Positions 45,010 through 52,465 of a DNA stretch of 64,000 nucleotides are shown in pieces. Position numbers and translations under genes: made by a program. The stretch is taken from positions 2,822,501 through 2,886,500 of the forward strand of contig NZ_CP041767.1 of assembly GCF_022026395.1 (NCBI RefSeq), given 5' to 3'. Below the pieces are notes generated by a model, which did no database searches, had not been told where the DNA came from, and saw nothing but the letters and a program-made list of their open reading frames with translations. This DNA is from Brevibacillus brevis. GTDB lineage: Bacteria > Bacillota > Bacilli > Brevibacillales > Brevibacillaceae. Each line of letters begins with the position of its first letter. Position 1 is the first letter of the stretch.

Positions 45010-45942
45010 ATGCTGTTTTATTTAGTGGATGACGATGATGCTGTTCGCCTTATGCTGACGGAAATTATAGAAGACGAGAATCTGGGCGAAGTCGTGGGGG
45101 AAGCATCTGACGGTTCGATGGTAGACGGTCATACGTTAACCGCACGCAACGTAGATATTTTGCTGATCGACCTGTTCATGCCCGACCGGGATGGGATCGA
45201 AACGATTCGCCAAGTAAAGCCGACGTTCTCAGGAAAGATCGTTATGATCTCACAGGCAGAAACGAAAGATTTGATTGCCCAAGCTTACGCCCTTGGAAGC
45301 GAATACTACATTATCAAGCCTGTAAACAAAATCGAAGTCGTAACGATCCTCCAAAAAGTGATCGAGAAAATTCGCCTCGAGCGTTCGATACGGGACATTC
45401 ACAAATCGCTGAATGCCGTCATGCAAGTGGACCAGCCACCTTCCGGACAACATCGTCCGTCACAGGGTAAACCACTTCGCGAGGCGGGGCAATTTCTATT
45501 AACAGAATTGGGCATCGCGGGGGACAATGGTAGTAATGACTTGCTAGATATTTTGGACTTCTTGCATGGATACGAACAGACGCACACGTTTAAAAATGGA
45601 TTTCCTGCGTTAAAAGAGATCTTTGTGGCAGTAGCTCAGGACAGGCTAGGAGTAGCTCCGGATGATCCACAAATCGCTAAGGTTGTCAAAGCTTCTGAGC
45701 AGAGAGTACGTCGAGCGATTTATCAGTCGCTGAATCATTTGGCGTCTCTTGGGCTTGCGGACCTCTCGAATTGGAAGTTCGAGAATTACGCTTCGCAGTT
45801 TTTTGATTTTACGTATGTGTGGAAGAAGATGGCGGAATTGAAAAGCAATGCTACATCGCCGAGTTCAGATATTCGGATCAATATGAAAAAGTTCATTCAA
45901 GTGCTGTATGCAGAGGCGAAGCGCATACAGTCGGAGTCGTGA
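45010..45942 (+). CDS. glnL: Glutamine response regulator, GlnL (YcbB)-like
   Basis: A 310-residue response regulator. The receiver domain (1-120) has the acidic pocket VDDDD, phosphoacceptor Asp54 (LIDLFMP) and conserved Lys103 (IIKPV). The C-terminal YcbB-type DNA-binding domain (about 155-300) includes PQIAKVVKASEQRVRRAIYQSLNHLASLGL. Its likely target is the TTTTGT repeat in front of glsA. AAGAAAGAGTGAGAAG spans the junction with the kinase gene, so the two are translated together. A terminator follows. Confidence 0.88.
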   Translation: MLFYLVDDDDAVRLMLTEIIEDENLGEVVGEASDGSMVDGHTLTARNVDILLIDLFMPDRDGIETIRQVKPTFSGKIVMISQAETKDLIAQAYALGSEYYIIKPVNKIEVVTILQKVIEKIRLERSIRDIHKSLNAVMQVDQPPSGQHRPSQGKPLREAGQFLLTELGIAGDNGSNDLLDILDFLHGYEQTHTFKNGFPALKEIFVAVAQDRLGVAPDDPQIAKVVKASEQRVRRAIYQSLNHLASLGLADLSNWKFENYASQFFDFTYVWKKMAELKSNATSPSSDIRINMKKFIQVLYAEAKRIQSES

Positions 45943-45967
45943 TTGGCAGATTCTAACGTATAGAGGT

Positions 45968-45997
45968 AAGTCCTGATCAGGTTGATTAGGGCTTTTT
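45968..45997 (+). terminator. Terminator after glnKL
   Basis: AAGTCCTGATCA pairs with TGATTAGGGCTT (two wobble or mismatched pairs) and is followed by TTTTT. Confidence 0.8.
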
Positions 45998-46025
45998 GCT
46001 TTGTATGGGGAATACATGTTTTTTA

Positions 46026-46054
46026 TTGACTAAACGTTCATTCAATAATAAACT
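46026..46054 (+). promoter_or_regulatory. Promoter with TetR-type operator for the hydrolase-tetR operon
   Basis: TTGACT (46026-46031) and TAAACT (46049-46054) are 17 bases apart. Bases 46026-46045 form an imperfect 20-bp palindrome centred on AACGTT (16 of 20 positions symmetric), overlapping the -35, as expected for repression by the TetR protein encoded downstream. Confidence 0.65.
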
Positions 46055-46102
46055 GGGGTCATATACCAAATACCAAATCTACAATTCACGGAGGGATCAC
46101 CG

Positions 46103-46855
46103 ATGGATTTGTACTATGAGGTTTCAGGGGAAGGAAAACCAGTCATTTTGTTGCACAGTGGCGGTGCTGATTTGCGGGATTGGGTGTTTGTCGCGCCGAT
46201 TCTGGCGAAGCATTTTCAGGTCATCGCTTTTGACGGACGCGGCTGCGGGAAATCGCCGTCTCCAACAGAGACACCGAACTACGTCGATGATTTGCTTTCC
46301 GTCATGGACCATTTTCGGCTGGATGAAGCCACACTCGTGGGGCATTCGATAGGTGGACGAATTGCAACTGAGTTTGCTTTGGCTTATCCGCAGCGAGTGA
46401 GCAAGCTCGTGTTGATCGCTCCGGATTTGTCAGGCTATACGTTCAGCAAGCCTTTCACAGAATGGATGCAAACAATTCAAGCGGCAGCACCGGATGTTGA
46501 CCGTATGTTGGAGCTTTCTCTGTCCTCCTGCTCGTACCGCGTCGTGATGGCAAGTCCCGAGAAGGACCTCATGGTAGAGATGACGAAGCATAATATAGCG
46601 AAAATGTTCGAGTGGGCCACCTGGGAGTCCGTATGGCCGCAACCACCTGCGATTGAGCGTCTGGGAGATTTGGCTCATAAAACATGCTTTCTCCTCGGCA
46701 AGGAAGATGCGCCTGATCTACAACGTATCGCCGAACATTTTCAACAAGTCTTGCCAGAGCATAGGGTTATCGAGATTACGGGTGCCGATCATAAACCAAC
46801 GTTGACGCATCCGGAAGAAATCGCTCGCGCTATCATTGGATTTTTGGAGGATTGA
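46103..46855 (+). CDS. Alpha/beta hydrolase
   Basis: A 250-residue alpha/beta hydrolase. The oxyanion segment is ILLHSGGADLRDW, the nucleophile elbow GHSIGG (Ser about residue 83), the acidic residue is probably in LLGKEDAPDLQ and the catalytic His in GADHKPTLTHPEE. A cytoplasmic esterase or peroxidase-like enzyme; substrate unknown. CGGAGGGATC precedes ATG 46103. A TetR gene follows after eight bases, so substrate-induced derepression of both genes is likely. Confidence 0.88.
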   Translation: MDLYYEVSGEGKPVILLHSGGADLRDWVFVAPILAKHFQVIAFDGRGCGKSPSPTETPNYVDDLLSVMDHFRLDEATLVGHSIGGRIATEFALAYPQRVSKLVLIAPDLSGYTFSKPFTEWMQTIQAAAPDVDRMLELSLSSCSYRVVMASPEKDLMVEMTKHNIAKMFEWATWESVWPQPPAIERLGDLAHKTCFLLGKEDAPDLQRIAEHFQQVLPEHRVIEITGADHKPTLTHPEEIARAIIGFLED

Positions 46856-46863
46856 TGTAAACC

Positions 46864-47475
46864 GTGCCGCGTACTCCAGCTGAAAATGAACGCATTCGCC
46901 AAGCTGCAAAAGACAAAATCCATGCAGCCGCGATGACGCTATTCATAAAAAAAGGCTACCACGCGACCTCAATCGACGATGTAGCCAAACAGGCCCAGAT
47001 ATCGAAGGGACTGCTTTACAATTATTACAAAGGCAAAGAAGAGCTTCTCGCCGCGATGGTTCAGGTACGGATCGAGGAAGTAAAAGAAGTGATGGAGGCT
47101 GCGACTCAGCTTGCAACGCCGAGCGAACAGCTGCGCCATATTGTCAACGGTGCGCTTGATAACGTATACCAGCGACCGGATGTTTATCGTTTTTACTTGA
47201 ATTTGCAGACGCAGCCCGAAGATGATCGTGTTCTTGCTTCTTACAGAGAGCAATTAAATGAGGAGTCAAGCAGGCAGTTTGAAGTCCAGTGCCAGATCTT
47301 CAAACAATTAGGAGTAAAGCAGCCCAGATTGAGATCGCTCTATTTTTCATCGGCGCTCCAAGGCGCAATGCTGATGATGACGACTTATCCGGAAGGGTTT
47401 CCGGTTGAAGAGATGAAGGAGCAGATTGTTCGGGAGTATTGTAGCCCTCCGGCAGAAACAGAGAGTTTTGATTGA
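46864..47475 (+). CDS. TetR family regulator
   Basis: A 203-residue TetR/AcrR regulator. The helix-turn-helix (about 15-60) reads AAAMTLFIKKGYHATSIDDVAKQAQISKGLLYNYYKGKEELL; the C-terminal helical domain would bind the inducer. It starts at GTG 46864, eight bases after the hydrolase stop; the nearest good site (GGAGG) lies before that stop, so translation is probably coupled. It likely represses its own operon through the palindrome at the promoter. Confidence 0.88.
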   Translation: MPRTPAENERIRQAAKDKIHAAAMTLFIKKGYHATSIDDVAKQAQISKGLLYNYYKGKEELLAAMVQVRIEEVKEVMEAATQLATPSEQLRHIVNGALDNVYQRPDVYRFYLNLQTQPEDDRVLASYREQLNEESSRQFEVQCQIFKQLGVKQPRLRSLYFSSALQGAMLMMTTYPEGFPVEEMKEQIVREYCSPPAETESFD

Positions 47476-47480
47476 TAATG

Positions 47481-47530
47481 AAGAGGCTATCCCATTCGTA
47501 AAGGATACAGGTGGGGTAGCCTCTTTTTTT
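47481..47530 (+). terminator. Terminator after the tetR gene
   Basis: AGAGGCTATCCCA pairs with a downstream TGGGGTAGCCTCT, followed by T7. Confidence 0.85.
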
Positions 47531-47615
47531 CTGTACCTATGACCTATGGTATTACTGAAAAGCCCAAAACACATACCATCCAAACCACCGCTTTGATATA
47601 TCAAAATATTTTAAA

Positions 47616-47644
47616 TTGACAGAAATAAATAAAACCAATATATT
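47616..47644 (+). promoter_or_regulatory. Strong sigma-A promoter ending at the GntR start codon
   Basis: TTGACA (47616-47621) and TATATT (47639-47644) are 17 bases apart. The expected +1 (about 47650-47652) falls on the ATG at 47651, and no Shine-Dalgarno sequence exists before it, so the transcript may be leaderless. Confidence 0.65.
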
Positions 47645-47652
47645 GGTTTTAT
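47629..47652. promoter_or_regulatory. 24-bp perfect palindrome over the GntR promoter
   Basis: The sequence is symmetric over 24 bases, centred on CCAATATATTGG, and covers the -10 element and the start codon. It is the probable autoregulatory operator of the GntR protein. Confidence 0.75.
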
Positions 47653-48313
47653 GGACATGAACCTAATCAAACAGATCGAACGCCCCACATTACGCGAACA
47701 GGTATACCAAGGCTTGAAGAAAGCGATCATCATGCTGGAGCTAAAGCCAGGACAACGAGTCAACGACAACGAGCTGGCGGCTTTATTTGGCGTGAGTCGA
47801 ACACCTGTGAGAGAAGCGCTCAAACGGCTGGAGGACGAAGGGCTTATTGAATCCGTTCCCGGCTCTCTCACACGGGTGACACCCTTACTCGAAAAGGAGG
47901 CGAAGCACGCTTTTCCGGTTGTTGCGGCCTTGCACGGGTTGGCAACACGATTGGCGATGCCATTTGAAACAGAGGTCATCTGTAGTTTGGAGCAATGGAA
48001 TGAAAAGCTGCAGGTCGCACTCGAACAGCAAGATGTGATCAAAGCGCTTGAAGCAGATGATGGCTTTCACGACGTGATCCTCGAAGCTGCTGGGAATCGT
48101 GAAATCTACCTGGCTCTTGAGCGAGTTGTACCGAAAATTCGGCGTTTGGAATTTGCTCGGTTTGGTTCCTTAGAAGGGGTGGAATCAGTAGAACAGCATC
48201 GCAGAATCATCGAAGCGATTCGAGACAACAACAGTCAGCTTGCCTCTTCTTTAATGGAAGAAAACTGGATCAACCTTGGCAGATTGCTTACGGACCATTC
48301 TAATGATGAATAG
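47651..48313 (+). CDS. GntR family regulator (FadR/FCD type)
   Basis: A 220-residue regulator with an N-terminal winged helix (about 12-75, LREQVYQGLKKAIIMLELKPG, then LAALFGVSRTPVREALKRLEDEGLI) and a C-terminal FCD helical domain with likely metal or ligand His residues (FHDVILEAAGN, EQHRRIIEAI). Start is ATG 47651 (or 47657); there is no ribosome site, and the promoter places +1 at the ATG. The next gene, an SHMT-like enzyme, begins 11 bases after the stop and is probably its regulatory target. Confidence 0.88.
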   Translation: MDMNLIKQIERPTLREQVYQGLKKAIIMLELKPGQRVNDNELAALFGVSRTPVREALKRLEDEGLIESVPGSLTRVTPLLEKEAKHAFPVVAALHGLATRLAMPFETEVICSLEQWNEKLQVALEQQDVIKALEADDGFHDVILEAAGNREIYLALERVVPKIRRLEFARFGSLEGVESVEQHRRIIEAIRDNNSQLASSLMEENWINLGRLLTDHSNDE

Positions 48314-48324
48314 GGGGTAATGGC

Positions 48325-49662
48325 ATGAGTACGGTTGAAATGAAGGGAGAAGTACATGATTCGCGTGTTCTTCAATGGGCACGATCCATTATCGAAGAGA
48401 GTCCGTCCCACCGTCTGATTCAGCAAGAGATCGTGAATGCTGTCAACCGCAATGCGATTTGGCGCGGCGAGGAATGCCTGAATTTGCTCGCACCAGAAGC
48501 TCCTACCACGCCCATCGTACGTCAACTGCTCGCTTCTGAGGTTGGTACTCGCGCTGCGGAAGGACATATTGGCAGCACGCAGAGATGGTTCGCTGGCACA
48601 AAATATATCGACGAAATCGAAGCGCTATGTGTGGAGCTATTGAAAAAAGTATTCCACGCCAATTTTGCTGACCATCGATTGGTAGCGAGCATGATCGGGA
48701 ACATGACAGTCTATGCGGCGTTAACACAACCGGGCGATACGATTATGACGATTGCGCAACCGTTTGGGGGGCATTCCAGCAATCGGGTGGACGGGCCTGC
48801 TGGCATTCGCGGTTTGCAAATTGTGGATGTGCCAATGGACCCCGCTGAGCTTACCGTTGATTTGGACGAATTCGCGAAAGTCGCACGGCAAGTTAGACCA
48901 AAGCTCGTTACCCTCGGCGCGTCCATGACCTTATTCCCATTTCCTTTGAAGGAAATGGCTGAGATCGTGAAGGAATGGGGCGGGCGCATTTATTTTGATG
49001 GTGCACACCAGTTGGGGTTGATCGGTGGTGGTCAATTTCAAGACCCGCTACGAGAAGGGGCATGTGTGATGACTGGCTCGGCTGGCAAAACATTTAGCGG
49101 TCCGCAAAGCGGCATTATCGTCTGGAATGACCCGGAACTTTCGATACCGATTACAGATGCCATTTTCCCAGCCCTTGCCGCGACACATCAAGTCAACCGG
49201 GTAGCGGCACTGGCTGCGGCGGCGGCAGAGTTTTTGGCGTTTGGCAAAGAATACATGGCGCAAATTGTGACGAATGCGCAAGCGCTGGGAAAAGCATTCG
49301 ATGAACGGGGTATTCGAGTTCTTTGCGCCCATAAAGGCTATACACGTACACACCAAGTCATTCTGGACGTAAAAGAGTTTGGCGGTGGGTACGAGGTAGG
49401 TAAGCGATTGGCAGAAGCGAACATCATCACGAACAAAAATTTAATTCCAGGCGATGGACCAGAGGATTGGGACTTTCCAAGCGGTCTGCGTATCGGGACG
49501 ACAGAAGTCACTCGCTTTGGTATGAAGGAACAAGAGATGGACATGATTGCAGAACTCATTGTTAGTGTGTTGTCCGGCAGGGAAAAGCCCGAGGTGGTTA
49601 AGTCAAAGGTGATCGAATTGCGCAGATCGTTTAGCAAGATGCAGTTCTGCTGCCCAGAATAG
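48325..49662 (+). CDS. PLP-dependent SHMT-like enzyme
   Basis: A 445-residue fold-type I PLP enzyme resembling serine hydroxymethyltransferase. Key residues are the Asp and His of DGAHQLG (D225, H228) and the Schiff-base Lys255 in GSAGKTFSGPQSG, at the place of the SHMT HKT motif, where the His is replaced by Gly. LIQQEIVNAV and NLLAPEAP also echo SHMT. It is probably not the housekeeping enzyme, because of this divergence and its pairing with a private GntR regulator. An aldolase or hydroxymethyltransferase acting on a modified amino acid is plausible. GGGGGTAA precedes the ATG. Confidence 0.8.
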   Translation: MSTVEMKGEVHDSRVLQWARSIIEESPSHRLIQQEIVNAVNRNAIWRGEECLNLLAPEAPTTPIVRQLLASEVGTRAAEGHIGSTQRWFAGTKYIDEIEALCVELLKKVFHANFADHRLVASMIGNMTVYAALTQPGDTIMTIAQPFGGHSSNRVDGPAGIRGLQIVDVPMDPAELTVDLDEFAKVARQVRPKLVTLGASMTLFPFPLKEMAEIVKEWGGRIYFDGAHQLGLIGGGQFQDPLREGACVMTGSAGKTFSGPQSGIIVWNDPELSIPITDAIFPALAATHQVNRVAALAAAAAEFLAFGKEYMAQIVTNAQALGKAFDERGIRVLCAHKGYTRTHQVILDVKEFGGGYEVGKRLAEANIITNKNLIPGDGPEDWDFPSGLRIGTTEVTRFGMKEQEMDMIAELIVSVLSGREKPEVVKSKVIELRRSFSKMQFCCPE

Positions 49663-49672
49663 AGCCGGTGGG

Positions 49673-49719
49673 AAAAACACCGTATGCCGGTGGGTCAAAC
49701 CTTGGCATACGGTGTTTTT
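49673..49719 (+). terminator. Terminator after the SHMT-like gene
   Basis: AAAAACACCGTATGCC pairs perfectly with GGCATACGGTGTTTTT (16 bp). Confidence 0.92.
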
Positions 49720-49743
49720 CGAGTGGTAAGTGGACTCTCATTC

Positions 49744-49773
49744 TTGACAATGTCTTTTCATTTCGTAAATAAT
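49744..49773 (+). promoter_or_regulatory. Promoter of the marR gene with candidate operator
   Basis: TTGACA (49744-49749) and AATAAT (49768-49773) with an 18-base spacer. The spacer holds ATTTCGTAAAT (49760-49770), nearly identical to ATTTAGTAAAT in front of the neighbouring SDR gene. Confidence 0.55.
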
Positions 49774-49808
49774 CGATTGATACCATCAAAGAATGGGAGT
49801 CTAAACGG

Positions 49809-50303
49809 ATGAGTACAGACCATACAAACTCAAACTCGGATGTTACTATTGATCAGACAACGAAAGAGCTTGCTCTCGTATTTGGTCAGCTAAAGCGGAT
49901 CGGACATGTTTTCAGTCCTTCGAAAGACCTCCGTCAGAGCGAACTGAATTTGCTAGTTCACTTGACCTACGTCAGTCCACCTGGCACGAACGGCATCAGA
50001 GTTTCTGAGCTAGGCAAGCAGTTGAAAATAACGTCTGCAGCTGTGACCCATGTGATTCAATCACTCGAACAGCAAGGCTACATAACCCGTACCGTAGGAC
50101 CTAAGGATCGACGCTCCATTCTCGTAGCCCCTACGAAAAAGGGATTTGATTTTGTGGCAGCGAGAGAGCAAGAGCTGTTTAATCGTTTTCAGCAGCTGCA
50201 TGAACATCTAGGTACGGATGATGCACAGGCACTCATACGAATTTTAACGAAATCAATCCGATTCCTGCATACCTATCAGGATAGCGATGAATCACACCCA
50301 TAG
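49809..50303 (+). CDS. MarR family regulator
   Basis: A 164-residue MarR protein. The winged helix (about 45-115) includes IRVSELGKQLKITSAAVTHVIQSLEQQGYITRTVGPKDRRSILVAPTKKG. It is convergent with an NmrA/epimerase-type SDR gene, and both promoters share an ATTT(A/C)GTAAAT element, so it probably represses itself and the SDR gene. A site near GGGAGT precedes ATG 49809. Confidence 0.87.
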   Translation: MSTDHTNSNSDVTIDQTTKELALVFGQLKRIGHVFSPSKDLRQSELNLLVHLTYVSPPGTNGIRVSELGKQLKITSAAVTHVIQSLEQQGYITRTVGPKDRRSILVAPTKKGFDFVAAREQELFNRFQQLHEHLGTDDAQALIRILTKSIRFLHTYQDSDESHP

Positions 50304-50315
50304 TTCGAAGAGGAA

Positions 50316-51212
50316 CTATGGTTTTTTATTGTTTTGATAAGAACCTTGCTCCAGCTCTTTAAGGAGAGAGTTCGCAGAGGGGCTCCATTGCAACTGTTGT
50401 TCCGCGCGCAATCCAGATATCCTCTGATTGATGCTCGCCCCCCAAGCGGCTGGTCCTAACTCCTTGGCCGCATCCTCATAGCTCCATGATTCCGCTTTGT
50501 CTATCCCAGCTATTTTGGCAATCGAAGTCATGAGCTCTTTCGTCGTAATCATTTCCTTAGAAGTTCCGTTAAATAATGAGCCTGGTTGTGCGCGTAAAAA
50601 AGCGCATTCGTAAAGTCTCGCCAAATCATCAATATCGATAGTAGACCATGCCGTTTGTCCATCATCGATGTAGTTGGCTGACTGAGAGAGCTTCGTTCTT
50701 TGAATCGTTGCTTGGACGAGTCCACCACCACGACCATACACAAGTGTAGGACGTATGACGATTGTTCGAATGTTGCGCTCGGCAGCTACTAAAACTTCCT
50801 GCTCCTGGTTCGCTTTCCATTGGAGAAAAGGCAAAGGGTTGAGAGGGGAGTTCTCATCCACGACAGTGTCGTACGTATCGTTATAGATCAGCGTTCCGCT
50901 CGTATAAATGAATGGCTTCCCTGTCCCTTCCAAACCATCCAGCATTGCCTGAACCGCAGCTACATCCAGTTTTTCCATATCAGGAGTGTGCGAGATCGCC
51001 ATATGAATGACCCCATCGAATTTTTTAACAATCTCCGTTAGCAGTGTGGTGTCCGCAAGATCGCCAGCAATAGGGGTGAACCCCTGTGAAAGCAACAGCT
51101 CCGCTTTCTCTTCCGATCGTACAAGTCCAGCAACCTGATACCCAAGAGACTGAAAATGCTCGGCGACTACGGACCCGACATAACCTGTTATTCCTGTAAG
51201 GAAAACATTCAT
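50316..51212 (-). CDS. NAD-dependent epimerase/dehydratase-like SDR
   Basis: A 298-residue extended SDR. The N-terminal cofactor motif is TGITGYVGS (GxxGxxG), the substrate loop has IYTSGTLIY, and LVYGRGGGLV and STIDIDDLARLYECA follow. The usual YxxxK Tyr/Lys is not obvious; FLQWKANQEQE lies at its place (WxxK-like), so this may be an NmrA-like sensor or a reductase with a changed active site. ATG 51212 follows AAGGAGG. It is probably regulated by the convergent MarR protein. Confidence 0.82.
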   Translation of the reverse strand: MNVFLTGITGYVGSVVAEHFQSLGYQVAGLVRSEEKAELLLSQGFTPIAGDLADTTLLTEIVKKFDGVIHMAISHTPDMEKLDVAAVQAMLDGLEGTGKPFIYTSGTLIYNDTYDTVVDENSPLNPLPFLQWKANQEQEVLVAAERNIRTIVIRPTLVYGRGGGLVQATIQRTKLSQSANYIDDGQTAWSTIDIDDLARLYECAFLRAQPGSLFNGTSKEMITTKELMTSIAKIAGIDKAESWSYEDAAKELGPAAWGASINQRISGLRAEQQLQWSPSANSLLKELEQGSYQNNKKP

Positions 51213-51238
51213 GACAAAACCTCCTTCATACATAATTA

Positions 51239-51275
51239 ATTTAGTAAATAAATTATATAGTGAATTATTTAGTAA
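51239..51275. promoter_or_regulatory. Direct repeats, candidate MarR operators for the SDR gene
   Basis: ATTTAGTAA occurs at 51239-51247 and again at 51267-51275, 28 bp apart, the second overlapping the -10 of the SDR promoter. A related inverted copy (TAACTAAAT) lies at 51306-51314. Confidence 0.5.
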
Positions 51276-51292
51276 GTTCCTTGCAATGTCAA
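51264..51292 (-). promoter_or_regulatory. Sigma-A promoter of the SDR gene
   Basis: On this strand TTGACA (51292-51287) and AATAAT (51269-51264) have 17-base spacing. Confidence 0.65.
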
Positions 51293-51315
51293 CACAATTT
51301 ATAATTAACTAAATA

Positions 51316-51344
51316 TTGACAAAACGAAAATTGGGTGTTATTTT
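51316..51344 (+). promoter_or_regulatory. Promoter of the LacI-family gene
   Basis: TTGACA (51316-51321) and TATTTT (51339-51344) with a 17-base spacer. Confidence 0.6.
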
Positions 51345-51351
51345 CACATTA

Positions 51352-51365
51352 GGAAAACGTTTACC
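51352..51365. promoter_or_regulatory. LacI-family operator
   Basis: GGAAAACGTTTACC is a near-perfect 14-bp palindrome with the central CG typical of LacI/GalR operators. It covers the start of the transcript, where bound protein would block transcription. Confidence 0.65.
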
Positions 51366-51392
51366 CGCTACATAGAAAGTGAGTGAAGAACC

Positions 51393-52400
51393 ATTACTGT
51401 AACCATTAAAGATATCGCTCAACTCGCCAACGTTTCCATCGCGACTGTTTCGCGCGTGCTGAACAATTCCAAGCCAGTCCGACCAGAGCTGCGGGAAAGA
51501 GTCTTGAAAATCGTGCAAGAGACGGGCTTTCAGCCGAATGCGATTGCCAGGAGCTTGGTTAGCAAGGAAACCCGCATCATCGGGGTGATGATTCCCGATA
51601 TCTCCAACAATTTTTACTCCAATCTCATTTACGGAATTGACAGCGTCATTAGCGAGTACGACTATAGTATGTTTTTGGCGATATCCGATGAAGTGGTGGA
51701 CAAAGAGCTGAAGTACTTGCGCCTGTTCAAAGAAAAACAAATCGATGGTGTCATTATTGCGAGCATCCATTTCCTGGAGGGCAACATCCAGACGCTGCAA
51801 GAGATTCAGGTTCCCCTTGTTGTTACCGGCCACGATTTGCCCGGCTATCAGATTCCGACTGTCAACGTGAACAATGTGCAAGCTTCTTATGATGCTACCG
51901 CCTATCTCATTTCGCAAGGCCATACAAAAATCGCGTGTATATCTGGTCCACTGTGGGACCCGCCGTGTGGTCTGGATCGCATGGGTGGTTACCGAAAAGC
52001 CATGCGGGCACATGATTTGCCCATCCATGAAGGATTTGTCGTGGAAGGAGAATTCACAGCCAAGAGCGGTTACGAAGCCATGCGCCGTATTTGTGAGGAA
52101 AAAATTCGTCCAACAGCCGTTTTTGTCGCCACAGACCTGATGGCGGTTGGCGTCCTCAATTACTTGTACGACCATGGCATTCGTGTACCAGAAGACATCT
52201 CCGTCATGGGCTTCGACAATTTGGAGCTCGCCTCACTTTCCCGTCCGATGCTCACCACCGTGCACAATGACCCGTTCATGTACGGAAAAGCCGCAGCAGA
52301 GCAATTACTCAGACAAATCCGCAATGAACCTGTAGAGAGAATGAGCACCGTCCCCCATCATCTCGTCATTCGCCAAACTGTAAGCGTTTTACTGGAGTGA
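51393..52400 (+). CDS. LacI family regulator with no canonical start codon
   Basis: A 335-residue LacI/GalR regulator if read from ATT 51393: TVTIKDIAQLANVSIATVSRVLNNS is a complete DNA-binding headpiece, and the ligand domain follows (IIGVMIPDISNNFYS, ISVMGFDNLELASLSRP). In this frame a TGA precedes at 51384-51386 and no ATG, GTG or TTG occurs before the recognition helix; the first is GTG 51453. Either ATT is used, with GTGAG about nine bases upstream, or a one-base change has occurred: GTG 51379 reads SEEPLL in another frame and would join after one inserted base. The downstream sugar operon is its probable target. Confidence 0.8.
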   Translation: MTVTIKDIAQLANVSIATVSRVLNNSKPVRPELRERVLKIVQETGFQPNAIARSLVSKETRIIGVMIPDISNNFYSNLIYGIDSVISEYDYSMFLAISDEVVDKELKYLRLFKEKQIDGVIIASIHFLEGNIQTLQEIQVPLVVTGHDLPGYQIPTVNVNNVQASYDATAYLISQGHTKIACISGPLWDPPCGLDRMGGYRKAMRAHDLPIHEGFVVEGEFTAKSGYEAMRRICEEKIRPTAVFVATDLMAVGVLNYLYDHGIRVPEDISVMGFDNLELASLSRPMLTTVHNDPFMYGKAAAEQLLRQIRNEPVERMSTVPHHLVIRQTVSVLLE

Positions 52401-52465
52401 GGCAACAAGTCTTTACCATATAGAAGAAGCAAACGAGTTTACGCATTCAAAAGGGGTGAAGAGAT

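Noticed and set aside
51309-52175. 288-codon open frame antisense to the LacI-family gene
   Set aside because: No family motif and no ribosome site; the plus strand has a full LacI protein.
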